Shown piece after piece: positions 27,658 to 36,898 of a stretch of 64,000 bases of DNA. This stretch comes from Celeribacter baekdonensis B30 (GTDB lineage: Bacteria; Pseudomonadota; Alphaproteobacteria; Rhodobacterales; Rhodobacteraceae): NCBI RefSeq assembly GCF_000299875.1, contig NZ_AMRK01000005.1:124001-188000 (forward strand). Direction: 5' to 3'. The notes under the pieces are model-generated. The model made no database searches and was not told the DNA's origin. It saw nothing but the letters and a program-made list of their open reading frames with translations. How positions within the stretch are numbered: position 1 is the stretch's first letter; the number at the start of each line of letters is the position of its first letter. The position numbers and the translations under genes are program-made.

Positions 27658-29157
27658 ATGAACGCACTTACACGCACCGCTTTCCGGGCCACGCTTTCGC
27701 GTGCGCTCTTATCCTCGCTCTTTCTAAGCGCCGCCGTCCCGCTCTATGCCGCCGGACTGACCATTGCCATCGGGTCTGAGCCGACCACCCTCGACCCGCA
27801 ACAGCGCGACGACGGGGCGGAGCGGGCCATCACCGACAATATTTTTGAAACGCTGTTGGAGCGCACCCCTGATGGCGTGCTCATCCCTGGCCTTGCCGCA
27901 GAGATGCCGACACAGGTCGATGCGCTGACCTGGGAATTCAAGCTGAAGCCCGATGTCAGTTTTACCAACGGCGAGCCGTTCAATGCCGATGCCGTTGTCA
28001 CCTCTGTCCTGCGGATCATCAACCCGGATTACAATTCGGAACAAATGGCCTATCTGGGCACGATTGAAAGCGCCACAAAAGTGGACGATCTGACCGTGCA
28101 TATCACCACCAAATCCCCCGACCCGGTGCTGCCGGCGCGGATGTATTGGATGAAAATGGTTCCGGCGAGTTATTCCGCAGATCCCGAATTTGGCATGAAG
28201 CCCATCGGCACGGGTCCTTATGAGATCTCCGGTTGGGAGCGTGGTGAAAGCATCACGTTGGTGCGCAATGACGCCTATTGGGGCGATGTGCCGGAGATCG
28301 ACGATGTCACCTATCGCTTTGTTAGCGAGCCGGGCACGCGCCTGTCGGGGTTGATGGCCGGGGAGTTGGACGTGATCCGCAACCTCTACCCCGAATTTGC
28401 CGCAGCCGTGCCAAAAGCGATCACCGCGCAGGGGCTTGAGACCTCGACGCTGGTGCTGTCCACGGCCAATCCGGTGATGCAGGACCCGAAAGTGCGCAAG
28501 GCGATGAACCTTGCGATTGACCGTGCGGCTTTGGCCGAGGCCTTGTTTGTCGGCAATGCACAGCCGGTCAAAGGCCAGCTTGTGAACCCGAAAAGTTTTG
28601 GCTTTAACACCAGCTTGCCCGCCTACAGCTATGATCCAGAGCAAGCCAAGGCGCTGATCGAAGAGGCGGGGGCCACGGGTAAAAAGATCACCCTCGTCGG
28701 GGAATCTGGCCGGTGGTTGAAAGACCGCGAGTTGATCGAGGCCGTGGGGTCGTATTGGTCGGAAATCGGTCTGGATGTGGACATACGCATCGAGGAATTC
28801 GGCGAATACCTCAATCAGCTCTTTGATAAGAACAGCCGTCCTGACGCAATTTTTGTGACCAATTCCGACGAGTTGCTTGATGCGGACCGTCCGCTGACCG
28901 CAGCTTTGGAATTTGGCGCAAGCTATGCCTCCAACGTCGATGAAGAGATGGCCGCCGCCATTCAGGCTGCCCGTTCCGAGACCGATGTCGAGGCCCGCGC
29001 CGCGCTGTATGACGAGATCACGCAAAAGGCCTATGATCTTGACTACTTGGCACCGCTGCTCAATCAAGAAGACGTTTATGGTCTCAGCGAGCGGTTGAAT
29101 TGGACGCCCCGCATCGACGCCAAACTTTTGGTCAAGGAAATGTCCGTGATCGAGTGA
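27658..29157 (+). CDS. Peptide/nickel-type ABC substrate-binding protein
   Basis: Cluster C periplasmic binding protein of 499 residues (DppA/OppA family) with a Sec signal peptide of about 31 residues ending PLYAAG. The family's first strand LTIAIGSEPTTLDPQ and the KPIGTGPYEISGWERGE segment are clear. It opens a five-gene DppABCDF-like operon. The ligand of such proteins can be di- or oligopeptides, sugars or opines; a gamma-glutamyltransferase-like gene converging on the operon hints at a gamma-glutamyl compound, which is inference. Confidence 0.92.
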   Translation: MNALTRTAFRATLSRALLSSLFLSAAVPLYAAGLTIAIGSEPTTLDPQQRDDGAERAITDNIFETLLERTPDGVLIPGLAAEMPTQVDALTWEFKLKPDVSFTNGEPFNADAVVTSVLRIINPDYNSEQMAYLGTIESATKVDDLTVHITTKSPDPVLPARMYWMKMVPASYSADPEFGMKPIGTGPYEISGWERGESITLVRNDAYWGDVPEIDDVTYRFVSEPGTRLSGLMAGELDVIRNLYPEFAAAVPKAITAQGLETSTLVLSTANPVMQDPKVRKAMNLAIDRAALAEALFVGNAQPVKGQLVNPKSFGFNTSLPAYSYDPEQAKALIEEAGATGKKITLVGESGRWLKDRELIEAVGSYWSEIGLDVDIRIEEFGEYLNQLFDKNSRPDAIFVTNSDELLDADRPLTAALEFGASYASNVDEEMAAAIQAARSETDVEARAALYDEITQKAYDLDYLAPLLNQEDVYGLSERLNWTPRIDAKLLVKEMSVIE

Positions 29158-29241
29158 TCGGTCGATATTTTCCAACCTCACAGGCAGAGCGGACCATAGG
29201 TCGGCTCTGCCCCTCGCAATTTTCAGGAATGGAGCGGACTC

Positions 29242-30162
29242 ATGGGGACGTTCATATTAAGGCGATCTCTTCAGGGATTCCTTGTGGTGCTTGGCGTAAC
29301 GATTGTGGTGTTTGTCGCAACCCGAATGATTGGCGATCCGGCGCAAGTGATGTTGCCGCTGTCGGCCACGGATGCACAACGCGCCGCGTTTGAGCAACAA
29401 TTCGGGCTGGATCGCCCGCTGGATGCGCAGTTCATCAGTTTTGTTGGCGATCTAATGCGGTTTGATTTTGGCGAAAGCCTGTGGCAGCGCCGCGCGGCGC
29501 TTGAGGTGGTGCTTGAAAAACTGCCCAAAACCCTCGAACTGATCGGGGTGGGGCTGTTGCTGGCGACGGTGGTTGGTATTCCGCTTGGCGCTTTGGCGGC
29601 CGTGCGCCCGGATGGTCTGTTTGACCGTGTCGTTGTCGGGCTGAGCCTGACGGGGCTGTCCGTGCCGCAATTCTGGCTTGGGCTTTTGCTGATCATGGTG
29701 TTCGCGGTGGGGCTTGGTTGGGTGCCGACCTTTGGCTCCGGCTCACTCGCCCATATGATCCTTCCGGCGATCACGTTGGCGGTACCCTCAATGGCGCGGA
29801 TCATGATGCTGGTGCGCTCCTCGGTGATCAACGAGTTGAACCAACAATATGTACGCACCGCAAAAGCGCGCGGAATGCCGTTTGGCCGGGTGCTGTTTCA
29901 ACACGCCATGCGCAACGCGCTTGTGCCGGTTTTAACGCTCGTCGGCTGGGAAGTGATCAGCGCATGGGCGGGTTACACGGTGGTGGTCGAGACGGTTTTT
30001 GCCTGGCCTGGCCTTGGCTTCACCGCGATGAAGGCGATCAACCACAGCGATCTGTTCTTACTGCAAGCCATCGTTTTTGTCGTCGCTGTCGGCATCGTCT
30101 TGGTCAATATTGGGCTCGATGTGCTGTTTAAACTGATCGACCCACGGATCAAGGAGGCTTGA
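29242..30162 (+). CDS. Peptide-type ABC permease, DppB-like
   Basis: Inner-membrane permease of 306 residues with six predicted helices. It starts with the conserved FILRRSLQGFLVVLGVTIVVF and contains the EAA loop YVRTAKARGMPFGRVLFQHAMRNAL that docks with the ATPases. GGAG precedes the ATG. It forms a heterodimer with the next gene product. Confidence 0.93.
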   Translation: MGTFILRRSLQGFLVVLGVTIVVFVATRMIGDPAQVMLPLSATDAQRAAFEQQFGLDRPLDAQFISFVGDLMRFDFGESLWQRRAALEVVLEKLPKTLELIGVGLLLATVVGIPLGALAAVRPDGLFDRVVVGLSLTGLSVPQFWLGLLLIMVFAVGLGWVPTFGSGSLAHMILPAITLAVPSMARIMMLVRSSVINELNQQYVRTAKARGMPFGRVLFQHAMRNALVPVLTLVGWEVISAWAGYTVVVETVFAWPGLGFTAMKAINHSDLFLLQAIVFVVAVGIVLVNIGLDVLFKLIDPRIKEA

Positions 30163-30165
30163 CCC

Positions 30166-31146
30166 ATGACAATCACCTCATCCTCGATGTCTGACCGTTC
30201 CACGACACCCTCCATGATACAAGGGGCTCTCATGTCAGTCGCACCCCTCGGGCGCTTTCTCAAAGAGCTGTGGCGGGACAAGGCGGGCTTTACCGGCTTT
30301 GCCTTTCTCGTCCTTTTGGTGCTCGCCGCCCTGTTTGCGCCTCTGCTGGCACCCCATGATCCGGCGGCGCAATCGGTGTTGGCCCGGCTCAAACCGCCGA
30401 TTTGGATGGAGGGCAGCGTCAGCGGCCATTTGCTTGGCACCGACATGCTGGGCCGCGACATTCTTTCTCGGCTCTTGTTTGGCGCGCGCTCGTCCTTGTT
30501 GGTCTCCGTGTCCGTTGTGGCGCTGGCCGGGTCTTTCGGCGTCATGGCCGGGCTTTTGGCGGGGTACAAAGGCGGGTTGACCGATGCGTTGATCATGCGG
30601 GTCGTCGATGTTCAGGTCGCCTTTCCGGGCCTGCTTTTGACCCTGCTTTTGGTCGCCGTGATCGGGCCATCCACCGCGACGATCATCATCGTTTTGACCT
30701 TTTCCAACTGGATGATCTACACCCGCGTCGTGCGTGGGATCGTGATGTCGCTGCGCCAAACGCCCTTTGTCGAAGCGGCAGAGGTCGTTGGTTGCAAAAG
30801 CGCGCGGATTATCCTCAAACACATCCTGCCAAACTTGATTTCGCCGCTCCTCACGCTGGCGATCCTTGAGTTCACCAACATTATTTTGGCCGAAGCGGCG
30901 CTCTCATTTCTGGGTCTCGGGGTGCAACCCCCGGCGACAAGTTGGGGCCTCGATGTAGCGGGTGGCAAAAACTACATGATGATCGCGTGGTGGCCGATCA
31001 CCTTCCCGGGGCTTTGCATCGCGATGACGGTGCTTTCAATCAACCTTTTCGCCAACTGGCTGCGCGTCACGACGGAACCTGCCGAACGTGAAAAACGCTA
31101 CGCCCGTGGCCGTGCCGCCAAAATGCGGCGCGCAAAAAAGACCTGA
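30166..31146 (+). CDS. Peptide-type ABC permease, DppC-like
   Basis: Second permease, 326 residues, with the DppC-type N-terminal segment (LWRDKAGFTGF..LLAPHDP) and GTDMLGRDILSRLLFGAR. The EAA loop is FVEAAEVVGCKSARIILKHILPNL. AAGGAGG lies before ATG 30166; a later ATG at 30232 is possible and would remove a 22-residue polar leader. It ends in a strongly basic tail (KMRRAKKT). Confidence 0.93.
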   Translation: MTITSSSMSDRSTTPSMIQGALMSVAPLGRFLKELWRDKAGFTGFAFLVLLVLAALFAPLLAPHDPAAQSVLARLKPPIWMEGSVSGHLLGTDMLGRDILSRLLFGARSSLLVSVSVVALAGSFGVMAGLLAGYKGGLTDALIMRVVDVQVAFPGLLLTLLLVAVIGPSTATIIIVLTFSNWMIYTRVVRGIVMSLRQTPFVEAAEVVGCKSARIILKHILPNLISPLLTLAILEFTNIILAEAALSFLGLGVQPPATSWGLDVAGGKNYMMIAWWPITFPGLCIAMTVLSINLFANWLRVTTEPAEREKRYARGRAAKMRRAKKT

Positions 31147-31174
31147 CATCAGATCAGATCGGAAAGTGAAAAAA

Positions 31175-32200
31175 ATGGCATACGCACAACCCACTCCCAT
31201 CCTGGAAGTCCGCGATCTTCATGTGGAATTCGATACAATGTCGGGTCTCGTTCAGGGCCTGCGCGGGGTTTCTTTTTCGGTCATGCCGGGGGAAACTTTG
31301 GCGCTGGTCGGTGAAAGTGGCTCCGGCAAAAGCGTGACGGCGCAGGCTGTCATGGGGCTTATTGGCCTGCCGGGATCTATCGTCTCGGGGGATATTCTTT
31401 GGAAAGGCCAGTCGCTTTTGACGCCGGAAGGGCAAAAAAAGGCGGCCAGTTTACGCGGCAAGTCCCTGTCGATGGTGTTCCAGGATCCGATGACCTCGCT
31501 CAACCCGCTGATGACCATCGGCGCGCATCTGGTTGAGGTATTGCGGCGGCATATGAAGCTCTCGAAACCCCAAGCCTTTGCGCGCGGGGTAGAGTTGCTG
31601 GAGGCCGTTGGCATCACCGAACCGCGCCGCCGTATGGCGCAATATCCGCATGAGTTTTCCGGCGGGATGCGCCAGCGCGTGATGATCGCTCTGGCCATCG
31701 CCTGTGAGCCGGAGCTTTTGATCGCGGACGAACCGACCACCGCGCTTGATGTGACCATTCAGGCGCAAGTGCTTGATCTTTTGGCCGATTTGCAAAAATC
31801 CATGGGGCTGTCCATTGTTTTGATCACTCATGATCTTGGCATCGTGGCCGGGCTATGTGAGCGGGTAGCGGTGATGTATGCGGGCTCGATTGTCGAGGCG
31901 GGCAGTGCGGCCACCGTGTTTGAGCAGGCCGAACATCCTTACACCCAAGGCCTCATTCGCTCGACCCCGCGTCTGGACGATCGTCGTGATCGGCTCGTGT
32001 CCATCGAGGGCGCGCCGCCGAGCCTGTTGCACCCGCCAAAAGGCTGCGCGTTTCAGTCGCGTTGTCCGGTCGCGTCACGCCAATGCGACACCAAACCCGC
32101 CCGGCAAGAAACGCCAGCGGGCGGGTCGGTGTCCTGTTGGACGCCCTCACTTCCGGCTTGGGCAGATGTGGCGAAAACCACGGAGGTCCATGCCCGATGA
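31175..32200 (+). CDS. Peptide-type ABC ATPase, DppD-like
   Basis: ATP-binding subunit of 341 residues. Walker A is GESGSGKSVTAQ, signature FSGGMRQRVMIALA, Walker B LLIADEPTTALDVT. The C-terminal oligopeptide-transport extension has its cluster-type cysteines (CAFQSRCPVASRQC..SCW). ATG 31175 was chosen because the homologous region starts there; upstream codons overlap DppC. The stop overlaps the DppF-like start by ATGA. Confidence 0.92.
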   Translation: MAYAQPTPILEVRDLHVEFDTMSGLVQGLRGVSFSVMPGETLALVGESGSGKSVTAQAVMGLIGLPGSIVSGDILWKGQSLLTPEGQKKAASLRGKSLSMVFQDPMTSLNPLMTIGAHLVEVLRRHMKLSKPQAFARGVELLEAVGITEPRRRMAQYPHEFSGGMRQRVMIALAIACEPELLIADEPTTALDVTIQAQVLDLLADLQKSMGLSIVLITHDLGIVAGLCERVAVMYAGSIVEAGSAATVFEQAEHPYTQGLIRSTPRLDDRRDRLVSIEGAPPSLLHPPKGCAFQSRCPVASRQCDTKPARQETPAGGSVSCWTPSLPAWADVAKTTEVHAR

Positions 32201-33228
32201 CCGATTTATCCAACCGATTCAACCCCGCCCAACCTGTGCCATCCGAGCCGCCGATTTTATCGGTGCGCGGGCTGTGCGTGACCTTCGATGGTCCACGCGA
32301 AGGCCTTTGGGGGCCACCGAAAAAGGTCCAGGCGCTCGACAATATCACCTTTGATTTGGCGCGTGGAAAGACGCTTGGCCTTGTCGGCGAGTCCGGTTCC
32401 GGCAAGTCCACGCTGGGCCGTGCGATCATGCGCCGCCTGCCCTTGTCGAACGGGCGGGTGTTTTTTGAGGGCAAGGATATCACGGCCGTCAAAGGTGAGG
32501 CGCTGCGGCGTCTGACCCGCAACATTCAGCTCATTTTCCAAGACCCTTACACCAGCCTCAATCCGCGGATGACGGTGCTTGAACTCATTGCTGAACCTCT
32601 GTTGGTGCATGGTCTGGTGTCCTCCATCGACGAGGCGCGCGATCAGGTGGTCGAGCTGTTGCGCTTGGTGAACCTGCCCGTGGAGACCATCGACCGGTTT
32701 CCGCACAGTTTTTCCGGTGGCCAACGGCAACGCATCGGCATCGCGCGGGCACTGGCGCTCAAACCGCAGCTCATCATCGCCGACGAACCTGTCTCGGCGC
32801 TGGATGTGTCGGTGCGCGCGCAGGTGGTGAACCTGATGCAGGATTTGCAACAGGAATTGGGGCTGACCTATGTTTTCATCGCCCACGACCTGTCCGTGGT
32901 GCGCCATATTTCCCATGACATCGCGATTCTGCATCGCGGGCATATGGTGGAAATGGCGGGTCGAGACGCAATCTATGAGGCGCCGGAACATCCCTATACC
33001 AAGGTGTTGTTGTCTGCGGTGCCGGAGCCCGATCCAAGCCATCGTCGCAACGGCGGGGTGAATGCGCCCAAGACCCTGCCGACCCAGACCTTAGCCTTTG
33101 ATGGGGTCGGGTGTCGGTATCGAAAATGCTGTGACAAGGCTGGCGGGCATTGCCAACGCGAAGCGCCGCCTTTTGCCAAACATGAGGGGGGGCATTGGGC
33201 CGCCTGTTGGCATGTTGGAATGACGTAA
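32197..33228 (+). CDS. Peptide-type ABC ATPase, DppF-like
   Basis: Second ATPase, 343 residues, with Walker A GESGSGKSTLGRA, signature FSGGQRQRIGIARAL, Walker B LIIADEPVSALDVS and the C-terminal Cys-rich extension (CRYRKCCDKAGGHC). GGAGGT lies about 10 bases before ATG 32197. It is the last gene of the importer operon and is followed by a strong terminator. Confidence 0.92.
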   Translation: MTDLSNRFNPAQPVPSEPPILSVRGLCVTFDGPREGLWGPPKKVQALDNITFDLARGKTLGLVGESGSGKSTLGRAIMRRLPLSNGRVFFEGKDITAVKGEALRRLTRNIQLIFQDPYTSLNPRMTVLELIAEPLLVHGLVSSIDEARDQVVELLRLVNLPVETIDRFPHSFSGGQRQRIGIARALALKPQLIIADEPVSALDVSVRAQVVNLMQDLQQELGLTYVFIAHDLSVVRHISHDIAILHRGHMVEMAGRDAIYEAPEHPYTKVLLSAVPEPDPSHRRNGGVNAPKTLPTQTLAFDGVGCRYRKCCDKAGGHCQREAPPFAKHEGGHWAACWHVGMT

Positions 33229-33247
33229 GATTGGTCTCACGGATCAT

Positions 33248-33277
33248 AAAAGGGGCGCCCCTTGGAGCGCCCCTTTT
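33248..33277. terminator. Strong terminator between convergent genes
   Basis: An 11-bp perfect stem AAAAGGGGCGC/GCGCCCCTTTT (33248-33258 with 33267-33277) with an 8-base loop, flanked by A- and T-runs, so it can work in both directions. It ends the peptide importer operon and the gamma-glutamyltransferase-like gene. Confidence 0.85.
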
Positions 33278-33305
33278 GGTTTTTAATGGTTTGGTTTCTT
33301 GTGGT

Positions 33306-34772
33306 TTAGCGCCCCAATGTCGTGCCGTCCTTGCGTGGGTCCGACCCGGCGATCAGCCCGCCATCGGGCGCGCGCACGACGCATTGCGCCCCGCCAAAGT
33401 CACTGCGCCCGCCCAATTCACCCGCGCCCGTCGCATCCTCAAACCCTGCCGCTTTGAGCGCCGTGGCAAAGGCCGGATCACTGCCCGGCTCAAGGGCGAT
33501 GCGCGTGTCGCTTTCAAGTCGCCAGCGCGGCGCATTGATCGCCTCTTGCACGTCTTGCCCCCATGCCGCCACGCGCAGCATCAGCTGAATATGGCCCTGC
33601 GGCTGCATCAACCCGCCGACCACGCCAAAGACTGCATGAAACGCGCCATCCTTGAGCGCCGCCGCCGGGATGACGGTATGGTAGGGCCGCTTGCCACCCG
33701 CCACACCATTGATATGCCCCGGTGCGGAAAATCCGTGGCCGCGGTTTTGCAAGCAAATGCCCAGTTCCGGCACGCCAATGCCCGATCCAAACCGTTTGAA
33801 GACGCTGCTCATCAGGGTGACGGCAAAGCCCTCGCGATCAACAATGGCGGTGCATACGGTATCGCCGGACGGATCGGCGACGGTGTTGCGAGCGTATTTC
33901 ATGCCGTCACGGGTGGCTTTGACCACCTCGATCATGCTCATAGGATCGTCCATCGGCAGGTCCAGTGTGTCGAGTGTCTCAAGCGCCTTGAGCACGCCGA
34001 TGCCGTGGGTGTTGGGCGGGCATTCGAGAATTTCGATGCCTTTGAACATGCGCCGCACCGGAACATCAAAAAAGCCCTCATGCGTGGCAAGGTCTTCGAC
34101 GGTCAAAAGCGCGCCGCGCGCCCGTGCGGCTCGTTCGATCGCCTCTGCCGCCACACCTTTATAAAACGCATCCGGGCCGTGGGTAGCGATGGAGGCCAAA
34201 AGATCCGCCAATGCGGGATTGGCAAAACGGTCCCCGGCCTTTGGGATGTTCGCGCCGTGATATATCAAGTTCGACGCCGGGTCGTTTTGAATGATATGCG
34301 CAAAAATCGCCCATTCACGCGCGCAAACGGGCGCAACATCAAAACCATCGCGCGCAAGCTCAATCGCAGGAGCGAGCAGATCGGCAAAGGGCAGGCGACC
34401 AAAACGGGCGTGCAAATCCCCCCAGCCGCGTGCCAGACCGGGCGTGGTGACCGAATAGGGGTGGCGTTCGGGGATTTTTTGATCTGGGAAGGCTCTCACA
34501 TGATCGGGGGTCAGCGCCATCGGCGCGCACCCGGTGCCATTATAAGTCAGCGGGGCCTCATTGGGGGGCAGCAGCATGGCAAGGCTGTCACCGCCCAGCC
34601 CGGTCGCCATCGGTTCCACCACACCAAGCACTGCATCCGCCGCAATCGCGGCATCAACGGCGGTTCCGCCGCGTGCGAGCATCGCCATGGCGGCAGCGGC
34701 AGCACGCGGATGTCCGGTGGCGACGGCTTCGGTCGCGCTTTTGAGGGCGGTCGGGGCGGGGGCTTTGGTCAT
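33306..34772 (-). CDS. Gamma-glutamyltransferase-like Ntn hydrolase, no signal peptide
   Basis: A 488-residue member of the gamma-glutamyltransferase family, autocatalytically cleaved Ntn hydrolases that transfer or hydrolyse gamma-glutamyl groups. The N-terminal TGHPRAAAAAMAMLARGGTAVDAA and VVEPMATGLGGDS segments are typical. The putative nucleophile is T305 in GDTVCTAIVDREG, where classical enzymes have TTHxSVVD, so the site is diverged. There is no signal peptide, unlike periplasmic Ggt, so it should act in the cytoplasm on compounds brought in by the convergent peptide importer. Gamma-glutamyl or related acyl-amide hydrolysis is possible. Confidence 0.85.
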   Translation of the reverse strand: MTKAPAPTALKSATEAVATGHPRAAAAAMAMLARGGTAVDAAIAADAVLGVVEPMATGLGGDSLAMLLPPNEAPLTYNGTGCAPMALTPDHVRAFPDQKIPERHPYSVTTPGLARGWGDLHARFGRLPFADLLAPAIELARDGFDVAPVCAREWAIFAHIIQNDPASNLIYHGANIPKAGDRFANPALADLLASIATHGPDAFYKGVAAEAIERAARARGALLTVEDLATHEGFFDVPVRRMFKGIEILECPPNTHGIGVLKALETLDTLDLPMDDPMSMIEVVKATRDGMKYARNTVADPSGDTVCTAIVDREGFAVTLMSSVFKRFGSGIGVPELGICLQNRGHGFSAPGHINGVAGGKRPYHTVIPAAALKDGAFHAVFGVVGGLMQPQGHIQLMLRVAAWGQDVQEAINAPRWRLESDTRIALEPGSDPAFATALKAAGFEDATGAGELGGRSDFGGAQCVVRAPDGGLIAGSDPRKDGTTLGR

Positions 34773-34962
34773 GGTGGGGTGACGTCCTTGTGTCGGAGAT
34801 TCTCTCTCGGCAATCTGACATATAAATTCAAAAAAGTATGTAATTTGTATTTCTAACAGTGAGTGTTATTTTTGCATAAAATTAAAAAATACATTAAAAA
34901 CATGGTGATGAGTAAATTTTAACTTTTTGGATCATCGTGCAATAAGCTGTAGACCTTAAATT

Positions 34963-34977
34963 TGGTATACAGTATGG
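34963..34977. promoter_or_regulatory. Putative GntR operator B
   Basis: TGGTATACAG at 34963-34972, followed by TATGG, in the divergent spacer between the gamma-glutamyltransferase-like gene and the HDO operon. It is about 90 bp before the HDO start codon. It shares the TKG-TATAC core with the other five sites. Confidence 0.5.
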
Positions 34978-35061
34978 TGACTATAGGAGCTCAAAGACTC
35001 TTGCAATCTGCTGGTGTCGGCAGGGTCCCGCACAGATAAAAACCAACACGGAGAGACGGAA

Positions 35062-35793
35062 ATGGGCCAAGTCCTGAATCCCGATGAACTACGCACAGCC
35101 CTCGAAACAGCCATCAAGGGCAACACCGCCAACGCGTCCCCGTTTAGCCTTGCTTGGGCGAGCGGAAAACTGTCGCGCGACCATCTCGCGCGCTGGTGTG
35201 AAAACCATTATCACTATGTCGGCCCCTTCGCCGAATACCTCGCATATGTCTACGCACGCCTTCCCGCAGAGTTCGAAGAAGCCAAAGATTTCATGCTTCA
35301 GAACATGTATGAAGAAGAGCTGGCGGCAGATCGTCACACCGATCTTTTGATCCGTTTTGGCGAAGCCTGTGGCACAAATCGCGCGCGCATCCTCAACCCG
35401 GACAACATGACCGCCACCACACGTGCACTTCAGGCGTGGTGCTACACTGTGGCGATGCGCGAAGATCCGATCGTTGCCATCGCGGGCCTTGTTGTGGGTC
35501 TCGAAAGCCAGGTGCCGTCGATCTACCGCAAGCAAACTCCGACATTGCGCGACACATACGGTTTCACCGACGAAGAGGTCGAATTCTTCGATCTGCACAT
35601 CGTCTCTGATGAAATCCACGGCGAGCGCGGCTATCAGATCGTTCTGGAACACGCCCGCACCTATGAGCTTCAGCAGAAATGTTTGAAAATCTGTGAAATC
35701 GGCGCGCAGATGCGTCTGCTTTATACCACGGCACTCTATAATGAGTATGTGGGCGCAGAAATCCCGCTCTCCGACCTGGGCCTCGCCGCCTGA
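35062..35793 (+). CDS. Heme-oxygenase-like diiron oxidase (HDO superfamily)
   Basis: An all-helical 243-residue protein of the PqqC/TenA/CADD-like fold, not a heme oxygenase in function. The six diiron ligands of CADD (E81, H88, E142, H174, D178, H181) have counterparts E85, H92, E148, H179, D183 and H186 with almost identical spacing (NMYEEELAADRH, GLESQVP, DLHIVSDEIHGE). This implies an O2-activating non-heme diiron oxidase or oxygenase. It heads an operon with two [2Fe-2S] ferredoxins, an aldehyde dehydrogenase and a TauE permease, so it probably oxidises a small amine or similar compound to an aldehyde. ATG 35062 has GGAGAG upstream. Substrate unknown. Confidence 0.82.
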   Translation: MGQVLNPDELRTALETAIKGNTANASPFSLAWASGKLSRDHLARWCENHYHYVGPFAEYLAYVYARLPAEFEEAKDFMLQNMYEEELAADRHTDLLIRFGEACGTNRARILNPDNMTATTRALQAWCYTVAMREDPIVAIAGLVVGLESQVPSIYRKQTPTLRDTYGFTDEEVEFFDLHIVSDEIHGERGYQIVLEHARTYELQQKCLKICEIGAQMRLLYTTALYNEYVGAEIPLSDLGLAA

Positions 35794-35845
35794 TCTGACC
35801 CCTGAGAGGTGGGTTTCGGCCCGCCTCTCCCAGCCGGAAAATCTC

Positions 35846-36139
35846 ATGCCAAAAGTTATCTTGCACAAGGGCGGCGAGGTGTTTGAGGGCGACGTTGCGC
35901 CTAAAACCAACCTTGTGGTCAGCGCCGGAATCCGTAAGTTTCCGTTCCCCAATCTGGCCTATAAATGCGGCATGGGCAAATGCTCGACCTGTACCTGTCG
36001 CATTCTGGCCGGGGCGGACCATTTGGAGCCGCCAAACTGGAAAGAGAAACGCCAACTTGGTGAACGATTGGACGAGGGCTACCGCCTCGCGTGTCAGCTC
36101 TGGGTCACCGAAGATATCGAACTCGCACAAGACGTCTAA
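35846..36139 (+). CDS. [2Fe-2S] ferredoxin, plant type
   Basis: A 97-residue ferredoxin with cluster ligands CGMGKCSTC (C-x4-C-x2-C) and the distal Cys in RLACQLWV. It follows the HDO gene by about 50 bases and is a likely electron donor to it. The acidic C-terminus (TEDIELAQDV) could be the docking face. It is one of three [2Fe-2S] domains in this gene block. Confidence 0.88.
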   Translation: MPKVILHKGGEVFEGDVAPKTNLVVSAGIRKFPFPNLAYKCGMGKCSTCTCRILAGADHLEPPNWKEKRQLGERLDEGYRLACQLWVTEDIELAQDV

Positions 36140-36195
36140 GTCTTTGTATCGCCCCAAGGGGCGGTGCTTCCTTTATCCTTGCCGAGGGCTGTCTC

Positions 36196-36489
36196 ATGTA
36201 TGTCATTCTGACCACCAAACCCGATGAATTCCGCACAATCATGGGCGATGGCGTCGTGCTCATCGAATCCTATGATTACATTTTTTATGGTCGCAAGCGC
36301 GCAAATTTCACCATTGCCGAGATCGTCGATGCCGACCGCATCACCATCGTCGAAGACGAGCCGCCGCATATCGTCAACAAGGTGCCGTGCAAAATGTTCG
36401 AGTCCTTTGACACGGTCGAAGAGGCGCGGGCGGAACTGAATGTTCTGACCCATTTCGGCAGCATGGATATCGAGCTGCGCGCCGTGTGA
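36196..36489 (+). CDS. Conserved-looking 97-residue protein, unknown function
   Basis: A soluble 97-residue ORF starting MYVILTTKPDEFRT, between the two ferredoxin genes and in the same orientation. It has alternating beta-strand-like segments (VVLIESYDYIFYGRKRANFTIAEI, ITIVEDE) and a helix near FDTVEEARAELNVL, suggesting a small alpha/beta fold. It contains one Cys and no cluster motif, so it is not a ferredoxin. I do not recognise the family. Its position suggests an assembly, coupling or regulatory subunit for the diiron enzyme. Confidence 0.75.
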   Translation: MYVILTTKPDEFRTIMGDGVVLIESYDYIFYGRKRANFTIAEIVDADRITIVEDEPPHIVNKVPCKMFESFDTVEEARAELNVLTHFGSMDIELRAV

Positions 36490-36550
36490 GCCGCGCCAAA
36501 TCGTCTCCCCCGGTCGCCTGACCAAATCATAGAACGCACAAAGACAGGCC

Positions 36551-36871
36551 ATGGATAAGATCAACATCACCTTTATTCCCAACGACAACAAAACCATTTC
36601 TGTCGATGCGGGCAGCAATCTTTTGCGCGCCTCGCTGCGCGAAAAGGGCGGTATTCCGTTCAAATGCGGCGGCGGATTTTGCGGCACCTGTCGCTGCAAA
36701 GTGGTCGAGGGGTTGGAGCATACCGACGACGTGAAAGCCAAAGAGCGCAAACATCTCACCGACGAAGATGTGGCCAATGGGTTTCGCATGGCCTGCCAGA
36801 CCTTCGTGCGTGGCGATGTGAAAGTGTCTTGGGGTGAAACCCCTTCAAAAGAAACGCAAAAGCGCGCCTGA
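36551..36871 (+). CDS. [2Fe-2S] ferredoxin, second copy
   Basis: A 106-residue plant-type ferredoxin with ligands CGGGFCGTC and a distal Cys in RMACQTFV. It differs clearly from the ferredoxin at 35846, so it is not a recent duplication. It ends 27 bases before the aldehyde dehydrogenase start. Two ferredoxins in one operon suggest either two acceptors or a relay from the NADH reductase encoded at 40603. Confidence 0.89.
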   Translation: MDKINITFIPNDNKTISVDAGSNLLRASLREKGGIPFKCGGGFCGTCRCKVVEGLEHTDDVKAKERKHLTDEDVANGFRMACQTFVRGDVKVSWGETPSKETQKRA

Positions 36872-36898
36872 ATGGGCGGCGCGACACAAGGGGCAAAC

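Noticed and set aside
33195-34856. 553-codon plus-strand ORF
   Set aside because: Antisense to the GGT-like gene, which has a coherent family sequence over its whole length.
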